From: Nonomuraea roseoviolacea subsp. carminata
GTDB taxonomy: Bacteria > Actinomycetota > Actinomycetes > Streptosporangiales > Streptosporangiaceae
Reading direction: 5' to 3'
DNA length: 64,000 nucleotides
Assembly (NCBI RefSeq): GCF_024172185.1
Contig: NZ_JAMZEC010000001.1
Coordinates: forward strand, 5,228,001 to 5,292,000
Shown: piece after piece, positions 32,771 to 41,594 of the stretch
How the letters are laid out: each line of letters begins with the position of its first letter
How positions within the stretch are numbered: the stretch's first letter is position 1
Made by a program: the position numbers and the translations under genes
Notes under the pieces: generated by a model
Databases searched by the model: none
What the model saw: the letters and a program-made list of their open reading frames with translations, nothing else
Told to the model about the DNA's origin: nothing

Positions 32771-33167
32771 CAAGGCTTTGCTTGCGCCCAGACGCGAAAC
32801 TGCCCCCCCCGGGGGGCCAGGACTGACGCCCAGGCGTCCGGCTCGTTCGCCTCCGCTTCTGGGTCGCACGCTGACGGGCGTTCGCGTTCGAGGGGGCCAC
32901 GCCCTTCCTCCTGGCCCGCGTTCGAGCAGGCGGCCCGCCCGTCCCCTCGCTCGCGGGTCACAGAGCGGGGCGCGGCGCGGTCGGCCTCGTCGCGCCGTAG
33001 CCTTGATCTCTGGGCGGGTCGCGGGCGGCGCCCTCACGTCCGTCCCGAGGGCCGCGTTCTCCGGGTCAATGCGGCCGCGACACGCCCGGCGGAAGAACAG
33101 ATCACATCCAGGGGTAGCAAAAGGGCGGAAAGTCGCCGCGCAGGTACAGAGCGTCGATATGCTGTCT

Positions 33168-33176
33168 ACACAGTGT
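33168..33176. promoter_or_regulatory. BldD-box-like inverted repeat upstream of the GGDEF-EAL gene
   Basis: ACACAGTGT matches the core ACNC(A/T)GNGT of the BldD consensus exactly, with the outer T/A positions not matched. BldD is the c-di-GMP-dependent repressor of actinomycete development and controls c-di-GMP enzyme genes in Streptomyces. The match is short and needs a test. Confidence 0.35.
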
Positions 33177-33290
33177 GCTTTCCGGGCATATGTCCGATAG
33201 GAGAAGTGACGGAACGTACGCGCTTGGTTTCGCGAAGTGGGGTAAAGGTCGTACCCTCCCATAGTGACCTGATGGGGGTTCTGTTTACCG

Positions 33291-35363
33291 ATGACTGACC
33301 CAACCGACACCCGCGACACAGGACCACGCGTCGGCACGCCCCTGTGGGCGTACCTCGCGGGCGTCACCGCGATCGGCTTCACAGCCCTGGCCGTGTCCCT
33401 GCTCCGGCTGGACCTCGGGTCGATGGTGGAGCTCGCCCGCACGTCCCTGTTCTGGGTGCTGGCCGTGCTGGTCATCCTGGGGGAGCTGCGGCCCGTCATG
33501 GTGTCCTCGGCGGCCCTGGTCGGCGGCACGTATCCCTCGACGATGTTCACCTTCGCCGTGCTGCTGCACTTCGGCCTGCCCGTGGCGGTGATCACGCAGT
33601 GCGTGGGCGTCGCGATCAACGGCGTGGTGACGCGACGGGCCTGGCATCGGGTGATGTTCAACACCGCGCAGTCGACGCTCGCGCTGACCGCCGCCGCCGT
33701 GGTGCTGGGCGTGTTCGGGATCGTGCCGAGCCCCGCCCGGCCGTGGGTGCCCGAGGGGGCCGACCTGCCCGCCATCGGCATCGCGGGCGTCGCCTACTTC
33801 GCCGTGCGGGCCGCGCTGGTCAGCGGCGCCGTCGCCCTGCACGAGCGCCGTTCGATCGTGCGGGTGATCAGGGCCTCGGTCGGCCCGCAGAGCCTGGTGT
33901 ACGCGGGGCTGCTCGGTCTCGCGCCGCTGGTCGTCGTCGTCATGAGCCAGGCGCCCGAGATGGTGCCGCTGTTCGTGGCGCCGCTGGCCGCCGTCTACTT
34001 CACCGCGACGCTGTCGATGCGCCGCGACCACCAGGCCCTGCACGACGAGCTGACCGGCCTGCCCAACCGCAAGATGCTCATCGTCAGCACCGAGGAGGCG
34101 CTGGCCGAGGCCCGCCAGGAGGAGCGGGTCGGCCTGTTCCTGCTGGACCTCGACCGGTTCAAGGAGGTCAACGACACCATGGGGCACCCGGTGGGGGACC
34201 GGCTGCTCCAGATGGTGGCCCACCGGCTGACCCACTCCGTACGGCCCGGCGACGTGGTGGCCAGGCTGGGCGGCGACGAGTTCGCCGTGCTCCTGCCGTC
34301 GATCCGCGACGCCCACGCGGCGCGTGAGGTGGCGTCCCGGCTGCGGGCGGCCTTGACCGAGCCCGTCCGCCTGGAGGGCATGACGTTCGACCTCGACGCT
34401 TCGGTCGGCATCGCCCTCTACCCCGACCACGCCCCCGACTTCGAGCTGCTGCTGCAACGCGCCGACGTGGCCATGTACCTCGCCAAGGAGGGCCGCACGG
34501 GCGTGGAGCTCTACCAGCCCAACAAGGACCGCAACTCGCCCGAGCGCCTCAACCTGCTCGGCGACCTGCGCCGCGCCGTCGACAACGGCGAGCTGCGGCT
34601 GCACTACCAGCCCAAGGTCGGCCTGGCCGACGGCGCCGTCCACGGGGTCGAGGCGCTGCTGCGCTGGCGGCATCCGGTGCACGGGCCGATCGCGCCGTCG
34701 GAGTTCATCCCGCTGGCCGAGCAGTCGTACCTGATGCGCCAGCTCACCGCGTACGTCATCGACAGCGCGCTGGAGCAGGCCGCCCGCTGGTGGCACACGG
34801 GCCTGCCGGTGCGGGTCTCGGTCAACATCTCGGCCCGCGACCTGCTCGACTCGGCGCTGCCGGAGCAACTGGAGCTGGGGCTGGCCAAGTACCAGCTCCC
34901 GCCGGCGGCGATCCAGCTCGAGGTCACCGAGCGCATCCTCATGGGTGACCAGGTCTACCAGCACGAGGCGATCAAGGCGCTGGCCGCGCTGGGGGTGCCG
35001 CTGGCGCTCGACGACTTCGGCACCGGCTACTCCTCGCTCATCCGGCTCCAGCGGCTGGCCATCTCCGAGGTCAAGATCGACGCGTCGTTCGTGCGGCGCA
35101 TCGCCGAGTCCGAGGACGACGCACGGATCGTCCGCTCCATCGTCGACCTGGTCCGCTCGCTCGGCCTGCGCTCGGTCGCGGAGGGTGTCGAGACGGACGC
35201 GGCGGCGCTGCGGCTGGCCGAGATGGGCTGTGACCTGGGGCAGGGCTGGCTGTTCGGCAAGCCGATGTCGCCGGCCGACGCCACGACGTGGCTGCGCGAC
35301 CGCTTCGAGCCCTCGTCGGCCATCGAATGCGGCTACCGGCCCGAGGTCACCCAGACGGCGTGA
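33291..35363 (+). CDS. rmdB: Membrane GGDEF-EAL protein, likely RmdB orthologue
   Basis: A bifunctional c-di-GMP enzyme of 690 residues. About residues 17-235 hold seven or eight hydrophobic segments (from LWAYLAGVTAIGFTALAVSL to LFVAPLAAVYFTATLSM). The diguanylate cyclase domain (about 250-405) has an intact VARLGGDEFAVL with an inhibitory RPGD site exactly five residues upstream. The EAL domain (about 420-675) keeps GVEALLRW, NISARDL, LEVTERIL, DDFGTGYSSL, KIDASF and VAEGVET, so both activities are plausible. Placement beside ligA and the layout match Streptomyces rmdB (from memory). The symbol is inferred from this. ATG 33,291 begins the first conserved segment. Confidence 0.85.
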   Translation: MTDPTDTRDTGPRVGTPLWAYLAGVTAIGFTALAVSLLRLDLGSMVELARTSLFWVLAVLVILGELRPVMVSSAALVGGTYPSTMFTFAVLLHFGLPVAVITQCVGVAINGVVTRRAWHRVMFNTAQSTLALTAAAVVLGVFGIVPSPARPWVPEGADLPAIGIAGVAYFAVRAALVSGAVALHERRSIVRVIRASVGPQSLVYAGLLGLAPLVVVVMSQAPEMVPLFVAPLAAVYFTATLSMRRDHQALHDELTGLPNRKMLIVSTEEALAEARQEERVGLFLLDLDRFKEVNDTMGHPVGDRLLQMVAHRLTHSVRPGDVVARLGGDEFAVLLPSIRDAHAAREVASRLRAALTEPVRLEGMTFDLDASVGIALYPDHAPDFELLLQRADVAMYLAKEGRTGVELYQPNKDRNSPERLNLLGDLRRAVDNGELRLHYQPKVGLADGAVHGVEALLRWRHPVHGPIAPSEFIPLAEQSYLMRQLTAYVIDSALEQAARWWHTGLPVRVSVNISARDLLDSALPEQLELGLAKYQLPPAAIQLEVTERILMGDQVYQHEAIKALAALGVPLALDDFGTGYSSLIRLQRLAISEVKIDASFVRRIAESEDDARIVRSIVDLVRSLGLRSVAEGVETDAAALRLAEMGCDLGQGWLFGKPMSPADATTWLRDRFEPSSAIECGYRPEVTQTA

Positions 35364-35802
35364 GGGAGCGGGTGCGCCAGATCTCGAGCGCCCGCCGGCC
35401 AGGCCAGACGGCCAGCCCCGCCCACGCGAGTGTGGTGAGCACCATCATGACGGGGAGTCCGTAGTCGAATCGGCCGGGGTGATACACCTCGGCCCCGTCG
35501 CCGACGTCGATCGCCGGCACCCGGTCTCCCGGGACGACCGAGAAGCTGAGGCCGTGCATGACGGTGTCGTCCCTGGTCTCCTGGCCGTCGGCCGACGCGA
35601 AGGCTCCGTGCCAGGAGCAGGAGGCGCGCTGGCAATGCTCCTCCTTCGCGGTGAACGTCCCTAGGACGCCCTCGTTCCTGGCGGCGCGGGTCTCGAAGGA
35701 GAAGGTGGAGACGGTCAGGAAGACCGTCAGGACGCCGGCCGCCAGCAGCGCCACCATGCCGAGCAGGGTGACGACGAACCGCTTCCAAGTCCTGCGATCC
35801 AT
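35347..35802 (-). CDS. Small two-helix membrane protein (DUF3592-like)
   Basis: A 151-residue protein with a transmembrane helix near each end (VVTLLGMVALLAAGVLTVFL and GLPVMMVLTTLAWAGLAVWP) and a ~75-residue extracytoplasmic region between. That region carries two cysteines close together (EEHCQRASCSWHG), probably a disulfide, and a VVPGDRVPAIDVGDGAEVYH segment resembling DUF3592 proteins. Its function is unknown. The ATG at 35,802 follows GGGAG. The last 17 bases overlap the convergent GGDEF-EAL gene. Confidence 0.7.
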   Translation of the reverse strand: MDRRTWKRFVVTLLGMVALLAAGVLTVFLTVSTFSFETRAARNEGVLGTFTAKEEHCQRASCSWHGAFASADGQETRDDTVMHGLSFSVVPGDRVPAIDVGDGAEVYHPGRFDYGLPVMMVLTTLAWAGLAVWPGRRALEIWRTRSLTPSG

Positions 35803-35901
35803 CGGAGCTCCCGAATATGTAGACAGCCTACTTGGATCATGCATCAGACCCGGGAGTGTTGCCAGGGTGTTAATGGTTCGGAGGCGTTCCGTCACGGCCC
35901 C

Positions 35902-35907
35902 TAGGAT
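35902..35907 (+). promoter_or_regulatory. Candidate -10 element TAGGAT for gatCAB
   Basis: TAGGAT is the preferred actinomycete -10 hexamer and lies 43 bases before the gatC ATG, giving a leader of about 35 bases. Confidence 0.45.
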
Positions 35908-35949
35908 GTGAGTGTCCAAACTCCATCCACGAAACGGGTTCAACGACTC

Positions 35950-36249
35950 ATGTCCGCCATAACCCGCGACGAGGTCGCGCACCTGGCCCGGTTGTCCAGG
36001 CTGGCGCTCACCGACGACGAGCTCGACCACTACGCCACGCAGCTCGATGCCATCATCGAGTCGGTCGCGAAGGTCGCCGAGGTCGCCGCCGAGGACGTGC
36101 CGCCGTCGTCGCACGCGCTCCCGCTGACCAATGTCTTCCGTGCCGACGAGGTGCGACAGTCCCTGACGCCCGAGCAGGCGCTCTCCGGCGCCCCCGCCGT
36201 CGAGGACGACCGCTTCCGGGTGCCGCGCATCCTCGGGGAGGAGGCATGA
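35950..36249 (+). CDS. gatC: Glutamyl-tRNA(Gln)/aspartyl-tRNA(Asn) amidotransferase subunit C
   Basis: The small (99-residue) structural subunit that stabilises GatA-GatB. It starts MSAITRDEVAHLARLSRLAL and contains DELDHYATQLDAIIESVAKV and VFRADEVRQSLTPEQAL, the standard GatC pattern. The complex converts misacylated Glu-tRNA(Gln) (and Asp-tRNA(Asn)) to the correct amide in organisms lacking GlnRS. ATG 35,950 is the family start; an earlier in-frame GTG exists but is non-homologous. It is followed by a short repeat-containing gap, then gatA. Confidence 0.95.
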   Translation: MSAITRDEVAHLARLSRLALTDDELDHYATQLDAIIESVAKVAEVAAEDVPPSSHALPLTNVFRADEVRQSLTPEQALSGAPAVEDDRFRVPRILGEEA

Positions 36250-36268
36250 GCGAGCGTAGCGAGCGAAC
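36248..36268. repeat. Short GAGCGAGCG-type repeat between gatC and gatA
   Basis: GAGCGAGCGTAGCGAGCGAA forms an imperfect snap-back (GAGCG...CGAGCG units). It begins in the gatC stop codon and fills part of the 67-bp gap. I recall such sequences as dispersed elements in actinomycete genomes, but only this copy is seen here. Confidence 0.5.
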
Positions 36269-36316
36269 AATTGGACGCAGCCCTGTCAGGCTCATGCGCC
36301 CGACGAAGGAGGGCTC

Positions 36317-37807
36317 ATGAGCCTGATTCAGAAGACCGCCGCCGAGCTCGGCGCGATGGTCGCGGCCGGAGAGGTGTCGGCCGTCGAGGTGGCCGAGGCG
36401 CACCTCGACCGCATCGCCGAGGTCGAGCCCAAGGTCAACGCGTTCCTGCACGTCGACCGGGAGGTGACGCTCGGCCAGGCGCGCGCCGTCGACGAGCGGC
36501 TGCGCTCCGGTGAGCGGCTCGGCCCGCTGGCCGGCGTGCCGATCGCGCACAAGGACATCTTCACCACCCACGACATGCCGACCACGGCCGCGTCCAGGAT
36601 CCTGGAGGGCTGGCGCCCGCCGTACGACGCGACCGTCACGCGCCGCCTGCGCGAGGCCGGGCTGGTCATCCTGGGCAAGACCAACCTGGACGAGTTCGCG
36701 ATGGGCTCCTCCACGGAGAACTCCGCCTACGGCCCGACCCGCAACCCGTGGGACCTGAACAAGATCCCCGGCGGCTCGTCGGGTGGTTCGAGCGCGGCCG
36801 TCGCCGCGTACCAGGCGCCGCTGTCCACCGGCACCGACACGGGCGGCTCGATCCGGCAGCCCGCCGCGGTCACCGGCATCGTCGGCATGAAGCCGACCTA
36901 CGGCGGCTCGTCCCGCTACGGCCTGATCGCGTTCGCCAGCTCGCTCGACACGCCAGGCCCGTTCGCCCGCAACGTGCTCGACGCGGCGCTGCTGCACGAG
37001 GCGTTCTCCGGGCACGACCCGCTCGACTCGACCTCCGTCGACGCGCCGGTGCCCTCCGTGGTGGAGGCGGCCCGGCAGGGCGACGTGGCGGGCCTGCGGA
37101 TCGGCGTGGTCAAGGAGTTCGGCGGCGACGGCTACCAGCCGGGCGTGCTGGCCCGCTTCAACGAGGCGGTGGCGCTGCTGGAGTCGCTCGGCGCCAAGGT
37201 CGTCGAGGTGTCCTGCCCGTCGTTCGTGACGGCGCTGCCCGCCTACTACCTGATCGCGCCGTCGGAGTGCTCGTCCAACCTGGCGCGCTTCGACGCCATG
37301 CGGTACGGCCTGCGCGTCGGCGACGACGGCACCCGCAGCGCCGAGGAGGTCATGGCGCTGACCCGGGCCGCTGGTTTCGGCCCCGAGGTCAAGCGGCGCA
37401 TCATGCTCGGCACGTACGCCCTGTCGAGCGGCTACTACGACGCCTACTACGGCCAGGCGCAGAAGGTGCGCACGGTCATCGCGCGGGAGTTCGAGGCCGC
37501 CTACCACCAGGTGGACGTGCTGGTCTCGCCGACGACGCCGACGACGGCGTTCCCGATCGGCGAGCGGGCCGACGACCCGATGGCGATGTACCTCGCCGAC
37601 CTGTGCACGATCCCGTCCAACCTGGCGGGCAACGCGGCCATCTCCGTGCCGTGCGGCCTGGCCGACGAGGACGGCCTGCCGGTCGGTCTGCAGATCATGG
37701 CGCCGGTGCTGGGCGACGACCGTTGCTACCGCGTCGCCGCCGCGGTCGAGAAGGCCCTGGAGAGCCGCTGGGGCGGCCCGCTGCTGAAGGAGGCTCCGGC
37801 ACTGTGA
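36317..37807 (+). CDS. gatA: Aspartyl/glutamyl-tRNA amidotransferase subunit A
   Basis: The glutaminase subunit (496 residues) of the amidase-signature family. The Ser-cisSer-Lys triad is visible: lysine in GVPIAHKDIFTT (about residue 77), and serines in GGSSGGSSAAVA with TDTGGSIRQPAAVTG (about 150-180). It delivers ammonia to GatB. ATG 36,317 follows AAGGAGGG. Its stop overlaps the GTG of gatB (GTGA), so translation is coupled and the subunits are made together. Confidence 0.97.
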   Translation: MSLIQKTAAELGAMVAAGEVSAVEVAEAHLDRIAEVEPKVNAFLHVDREVTLGQARAVDERLRSGERLGPLAGVPIAHKDIFTTHDMPTTAASRILEGWRPPYDATVTRRLREAGLVILGKTNLDEFAMGSSTENSAYGPTRNPWDLNKIPGGSSGGSSAAVAAYQAPLSTGTDTGGSIRQPAAVTGIVGMKPTYGGSSRYGLIAFASSLDTPGPFARNVLDAALLHEAFSGHDPLDSTSVDAPVPSVVEAARQGDVAGLRIGVVKEFGGDGYQPGVLARFNEAVALLESLGAKVVEVSCPSFVTALPAYYLIAPSECSSNLARFDAMRYGLRVGDDGTRSAEEVMALTRAAGFGPEVKRRIMLGTYALSSGYYDAYYGQAQKVRTVIAREFEAAYHQVDVLVSPTTPTTAFPIGERADDPMAMYLADLCTIPSNLAGNAAISVPCGLADEDGLPVGLQIMAPVLGDDRCYRVAAAVEKALESRWGGPLLKEAPAL

Positions 37808-39306
37808 CGACCACGAAGATGTCCTACGACGAGGCGCTCGACCGGTTCGAGCCGGTGCTGGGCCTGGAGACGCACGTCGAGCTGGGCACCGCGTCGAAGA
37901 TGTTCTGCGGCTGCCGCACGATGTTCGGCGCGCCGCCCAACACGCAGGTCTGCCCGACCTGCCTGGCGCTGCCCGGCTCGCTGCCGGTGGCCAACGCCAA
38001 GGCGATCGAGTCGACGATCCGCATCGGCCTGGCGCTGAACTGCTCCATCGCCGAATGGTGCCGCTTCGCCCGGAAGAACTACTTCTATCCGGACATGCCG
38101 AAGAACTACCAGATCTCGCAGTACGACGAGCCGCTCTGCTTCGACGGCTACCTCGACGTCGAGGTCGGCGGCGAGACCGTGCGCATCGAGATCGAGCGGG
38201 TCCACCTGGAGGAGGACACCGGCAAGTCCACCCACATGGGTGGCGCGACCGGCCGCATCCACGGCGCCGACTACTCGATCGTCGACTACAACCGCGCCGG
38301 CATCCCGCTGGTCGAGATCGTGACCAAGCCCATCCCGGGCACCGACCGGATGGCGCCGGAGGTGGCCCGCGCGTACGTCACCGAGCTGCGGGAGATCATG
38401 CGTTCGCTCGGCGTCTCCGACGTGCGCATGGAGGAGGGGTCGCTGCGCTGCGACGTCAACGTCTCGCTCATGCCGCGCGGCTCGTCCGAGTGGGGCACCC
38501 GCACCGAGACGAAGAACGTCAACTCCCTGCGCAGCGTCGAGCGCGCCGTGCGCAGCGAGATCGAGCGGCAGGGCGCGATTCTCGCCGACGGCGGCCGGAT
38601 CGTGCAGGAGACCCGGCACTTCCACGAGGACACCGGCACGACCACGTCCGGCCGCTCCAAGGAGGAGGCGCAGGACTACCGCTACTTCCCCGAGCCCGAC
38701 CTGGTGCCGATCGCGCCCGACCCGGCGTGGGTGGCCGAGCTGAAGGCGGCGCTGCCCGAGCTGCCGTCGGTCAAGCGCAAGCGCCTGCAGGCCGAGTGGG
38801 GGCTGTCCGACCTCGACATGCAGGCCATGCACAACGCCGACGCCATCGACCTGGTCGAGGCGACGGTCGCGGCGGGCGCCCCGGCGGCCGACGCGCGCAA
38901 GTGGTGGATGGGCGAGCTGGCGCGCCGCGCCAACGAGACCGGCACCGCGCTCGCCGAGCTGCCGATCACGCCGGCCCACATCGCCCGCGTCACCGAGCTG
39001 GTGGCCTCCGGCGCGCTCAACGACAAGCTCGCCCGCGAGGTGCTGGAGGGCGTGCTGAACGGCGAGGGCACGCCGGACGAGGTGGTCGACAAGCGCGGCC
39101 TCAAGATCGTCAATGACGAGGGCGAGCTCTCCGCGATCATCGACGAGGTCCTCGCGGCCAACGCCGACGCGGCCGACAAGGTCCGCTCCGGCAAGATCGC
39201 CGCCGTGGGCGCGCTGGTCGGCGGTGTGATGAAGGCCAGCCGCGGCAAGGCCGACGCGGCCCGCGCGCGGGTGCTGATCCTGGAGAAGCTGGGCGTCTCC
39301 GAGTAA
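37804..39306 (+). CDS. gatB: Aspartyl/glutamyl-tRNA amidotransferase subunit B
   Basis: The kinase/transamidase subunit (500 residues) that phosphorylates Glu- or Asp-tRNA and completes amidation. The N-terminal catalytic core opens FEPVLGLETHVELGTASKMF and carries the zinc-type cysteines of FCGCRTMF and QVCPTCLALPGSLP. The C-terminal tail (YqeY-like, about residues 350-500) binds tRNA and ends with KVRSGKIAAVGALVGGVMKA. The GTG at 37,804 overlaps the gatA stop. A strong terminator follows 20 bases after the stop, closing the gatCAB operon. Confidence 0.97.
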   Translation: MTTTKMSYDEALDRFEPVLGLETHVELGTASKMFCGCRTMFGAPPNTQVCPTCLALPGSLPVANAKAIESTIRIGLALNCSIAEWCRFARKNYFYPDMPKNYQISQYDEPLCFDGYLDVEVGGETVRIEIERVHLEEDTGKSTHMGGATGRIHGADYSIVDYNRAGIPLVEIVTKPIPGTDRMAPEVARAYVTELREIMRSLGVSDVRMEEGSLRCDVNVSLMPRGSSEWGTRTETKNVNSLRSVERAVRSEIERQGAILADGGRIVQETRHFHEDTGTTTSGRSKEEAQDYRYFPEPDLVPIAPDPAWVAELKAALPELPSVKRKRLQAEWGLSDLDMQAMHNADAIDLVEATVAAGAPAADARKWWMGELARRANETGTALAELPITPAHIARVTELVASGALNDKLAREVLEGVLNGEGTPDEVVDKRGLKIVNDEGELSAIIDEVLAANADAADKVRSGKIAAVGALVGGVMKASRGKADAARARVLILEKLGVSE

Positions 39307-39326
39307 GCCACCCGTTCCAGAACGTG

Positions 39327-39365
39327 CGAAAGGCCCCGCCGGCGGATGATCGGCGGGGCCTTTCG
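39327..39365 (+). terminator. Rho-independent terminator of gatCAB
   Basis: CGAAAGGCCCCGCCG pairs perfectly with CGGCGGGGCCTTTCG (15 bp) across a nine-base loop, 20 bases after gatB. The AAAG/CTTT ends allow function on both strands. Confidence 0.85.
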
Positions 39366-39421
39366 GCACATCCCCTGGACGCTCCCTTGAAGCACTGATC
39401 GCAGTGCCCCTGAGACGGCGC

Positions 39422-39526
39422 GTCAATCCTCGACCGCGTGATCTTCTTCGGCCGGAGTCGATCCTCGGCCGCGTGACCTTCTTCGGCCGGAGTCGATCCC
39501 CGGCCGCGTGAACGTCCGCGGCCGGC
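39422..39526. repeat. Three tandem copies of a 35-bp repeat at the tctA 3' end
   Basis: Units at 39,422-39,456, 39,457-39,491 and 39,492-39,526 start GTCGATCCTCGGCCGCGTGA and end TTCTTCGGCCGGA or a variant. A partial fourth unit (GTCAGTCC) contains the tctA stop codon. The period is not a multiple of three, so the repeat is non-coding. Confidence 0.8.
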
Positions 39527-39527
39527 G

Positions 39528-41048
39528 TCAGTCCTCCTCGTGGATCACGGTCGGCGCGAGTTCCCTGCGCACGGCCAGCTTGCGCACCAGCGGCGTGAGC
39601 AGCGCCCCCAAGGCGAGCAGCAGCAGCACCACCGCGACCGGGCTCTTGACCAGCACGCTCACGTCGCCGGCGCCGATGGCCAGGGCCCGGCGGAGCTGGA
39701 TCTCCGCCATCGGGCCGAGGATCATGCCGATGACGGCCGGGGCGACCGGCAGCCCGAAGCGGCGCATCGCGAACCCGAGCAGCCCGAGCACGTACAGCAC
39801 GACCAGGTCCACCACGGTCCCGTTCAGCGCGTAGACGCCGAGGGCGGCGAACACCACGATCCCGGCGTACAGGTAGGGCCGGGGGATGCGCAGCACCCGC
39901 GCCCACAGCGGGGCGAGCGGCAGGTTGAGCACCAGCAGCATCGTGTTGCCGATGAACAGCGACGCGATCATGCCCCACACCAGCGCCGGGTTGTGGTCGA
40001 ACAACTGCGGTCCGGGCTGCAGGCCGTACTGCTGGAAGGCCGCCAGCAGGATGGCGGCCGTCGCCGACGTGGGCAGGCCCAGCGTCAGCAGCGGCACGAG
40101 CGTGCCCGCGGCGGAGGCGTTGTTGGCCGCCTCCGGCCCCGCCACACCCTCGATGGCGCCCTTGCCGTACTCCTCACGGGCCGTGCCGCGGGCCAGCTTC
40201 TTCTCGGCCGCGTACGACAGGAAGGTGGGGATCTCGGCGCCGCCGCCCGGCAGCGCGCCGAACGGGAAGCCGAGCGCGGTGCCGCGCAGCCACGGCTTCC
40301 ACGAGCGGGCCCAGTCGGCGCGGCCCATCCAGGCCCGGCCCACGGGCACCACCTCGGGCGTGGAGTGGCGCAGCCGGGAGGCCACGTACAGCGCCTCGCC
40401 GAGCGCGAACAGCCCGACCGCGACGATCACCACGTCGATGCCGTCGAGGAGCTGCGGGACGCCCATGGTCAGGCGCGCCTGCCCGGTCTGCTGGTCGATG
40501 CCGATGAGCCCGATGACCAGGCCGAGCCCGAGCGAGGCCAGGCCGCGCACGAGCGAGCGCGACAGCACGGCCGACACGGCGGTGAAGGCGAGGATCGCCA
40601 GCGCGAAGTAGTCCTCCGGCCCGAACGAGATCGCGAAGGCCACCACCGCCGGGGCGGCGACGACGAGCAGCGCGGTCGCGATCGTGCCCGCCACGAACGA
40701 GCCGATGGCGGCCGTGGCCAGGGCCTGCGCGGCCCGCCCGCGCCGGGCCATCTTGTTGCCCTCCAGCGCGGTGATCATCGATGACGACTCGCCGGGCGTG
40801 TTGAGCAGGATGGACGTGGTCGAGCCGCCGTACATGCCGCCGTAGTAGATGCCGGCGAACATGATGAACGCGCTCGCGGGCGGCACCGTGAACGTGATCG
40901 GCAGCAGCAGGGCCACGGTCATGGCCGGGCCGATGCCGGGCAGGACGCCGACGAGCGTGCCGAGCGTGACGCCGACCAGCGCGTACAGGAGGTTGACGGG
41001 GGTCAGCGCGGCGCCGAACCCGTCGATCAGGAGCTGGAGCGAGTCCAC
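39528..41048 (-). CDS. tctA: Tripartite tricarboxylate transporter, large permease TctA
   Basis: The 506-residue large membrane subunit with about 12 helices. The family hallmark is GTLVGVLPGIGPAMTVALLL near the N-terminus and GALPGGGAEIPTFLSYAAEK in the middle, plus GGMYGGSTTSILLNTPGESS. TctABC systems import citrate-like tricarboxylates driven by the ion gradient and need the TctC binding protein. It starts with GTG directly after the tctB stop (TAG-GTG, no gap). It is last of the operon tctC-tctB-tctA, and its 3' end merges with a 35-bp repeat array. Confidence 0.93.
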   Translation of the reverse strand: MDSLQLLIDGFGAALTPVNLLYALVGVTLGTLVGVLPGIGPAMTVALLLPITFTVPPASAFIMFAGIYYGGMYGGSTTSILLNTPGESSSMITALEGNKMARRGRAAQALATAAIGSFVAGTIATALLVVAAPAVVAFAISFGPEDYFALAILAFTAVSAVLSRSLVRGLASLGLGLVIGLIGIDQQTGQARLTMGVPQLLDGIDVVIVAVGLFALGEALYVASRLRHSTPEVVPVGRAWMGRADWARSWKPWLRGTALGFPFGALPGGGAEIPTFLSYAAEKKLARGTAREEYGKGAIEGVAGPEAANNASAAGTLVPLLTLGLPTSATAAILLAAFQQYGLQPGPQLFDHNPALVWGMIASLFIGNTMLLVLNLPLAPLWARVLRIPRPYLYAGIVVFAALGVYALNGTVVDLVVLYVLGLLGFAMRRFGLPVAPAVIGMILGPMAEIQLRRALAIGAGDVSVLVKSPVAVVLLLLALGALLTPLVRKLAVRRELAPTVIHEED

Positions 41049-41594
41049 CTACAGCACCCCCCTCAGCCAGCCGGCCGGCAGCGTCACGCCCAGCCCCTTG
41101 ACGAACAGCAGGTACGTCACGAGCCCCAGGACCACCCCGACGACCGCCGCGCGCACCTTGTGCCCGGCGCCGAGGACCACGGACAGCCCGAAGAACAGCA
41201 GGGCCGAGCCGATGATCCAGCCGACGACGTTGAGCACGGTGACGAACGCCAGGAAGATCCCGCTCACCAGGGCGACGCTGCGCCAGTCGGCGGGGGCGCC
41301 GGCGTCGACGTCCTCGCTCTCCTCCGGGTCGCCCTGGCCGCCGCGCAGCACGTCGATGACGTAGAACACGCCGATGACGATCATCGCGCCGCCGACCAGG
41401 GTGGGGAAGAACCGCGGGCCGATGCCGAGCTGGGAGGCCGCCGCCGAGACGTTGAGCGTGCCGACGATGACGAGCACGCCCAGCGCCAGCACCACGAGGG
41501 CGAGCACCAGCTCGGGCCGCCACCGGCGGGGCGGCTCCTCCCCGGCCGTGGGCTCCCCCGAGGGGGCGCGTACGGGTGTGTCTGGGGAGGACAT
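41049..41594 (-). CDS. tctB: Tripartite tricarboxylate transporter, small subunit TctB
   Basis: A 181-residue membrane protein with about four helices (LVLALVVLALGVLVIVGTLN; IGPRFFPTLVGGAMIVIGVF; SVALVSGIFLAFVTVLNVVG; AVVGVVLGLVTYLLFVKGLG), the usual TctB topology. The N-terminal ~25 residues are Pro/Glu-rich and cytosolic. The ATG shares a base with the tctC stop (TGATG), and the tctA start follows immediately, so all three are translationally coupled. Confidence 0.9.
   Translation of the reverse strand: MSSPDTPVRAPSGEPTAGEEPPRRWRPELVLALVVLALGVLVIVGTLNVSAAASQLGIGPRFFPTLVGGAMIVIGVFYVIDVLRGGQGDPEESEDVDAGAPADWRSVALVSGIFLAFVTVLNVVGWIIGSALLFFGLSVVLGAGHKVRAAVVGVVLGLVTYLLFVKGLGVTLPAGWLRGVL

Larger units (their letters stand above)
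32704..33290. other. Long intergenic region between ligA and the GGDEF-EAL gene
   Basis: 587 bases with no credible gene. After ligA come hairpins (GGCCCGGG-GTCCAT-CCCGGGCC at 32,749-32,770; CCCCCCGGGGGG near 32,808). The last 200 bases are markedly more AT-rich, the likely promoter of the c-di-GMP gene. They hold ACAC-A-GTGT at 33,168-33,176 and several GGTA/GTACC half-sites near 33,240. Confidence 0.5.

Noticed and set aside
29737..32961. 1074-codon open frame antisense to ligA
   Set aside because: Same artefact: it covers ligA and the methionine synthase-like gene on the opposite strand and has no recognisable domain.
39422..39526. Possible CRISPR array or iteron origin
   Set aside because: 35-bp units are contiguous, only three copies, and no replication gene is nearby.
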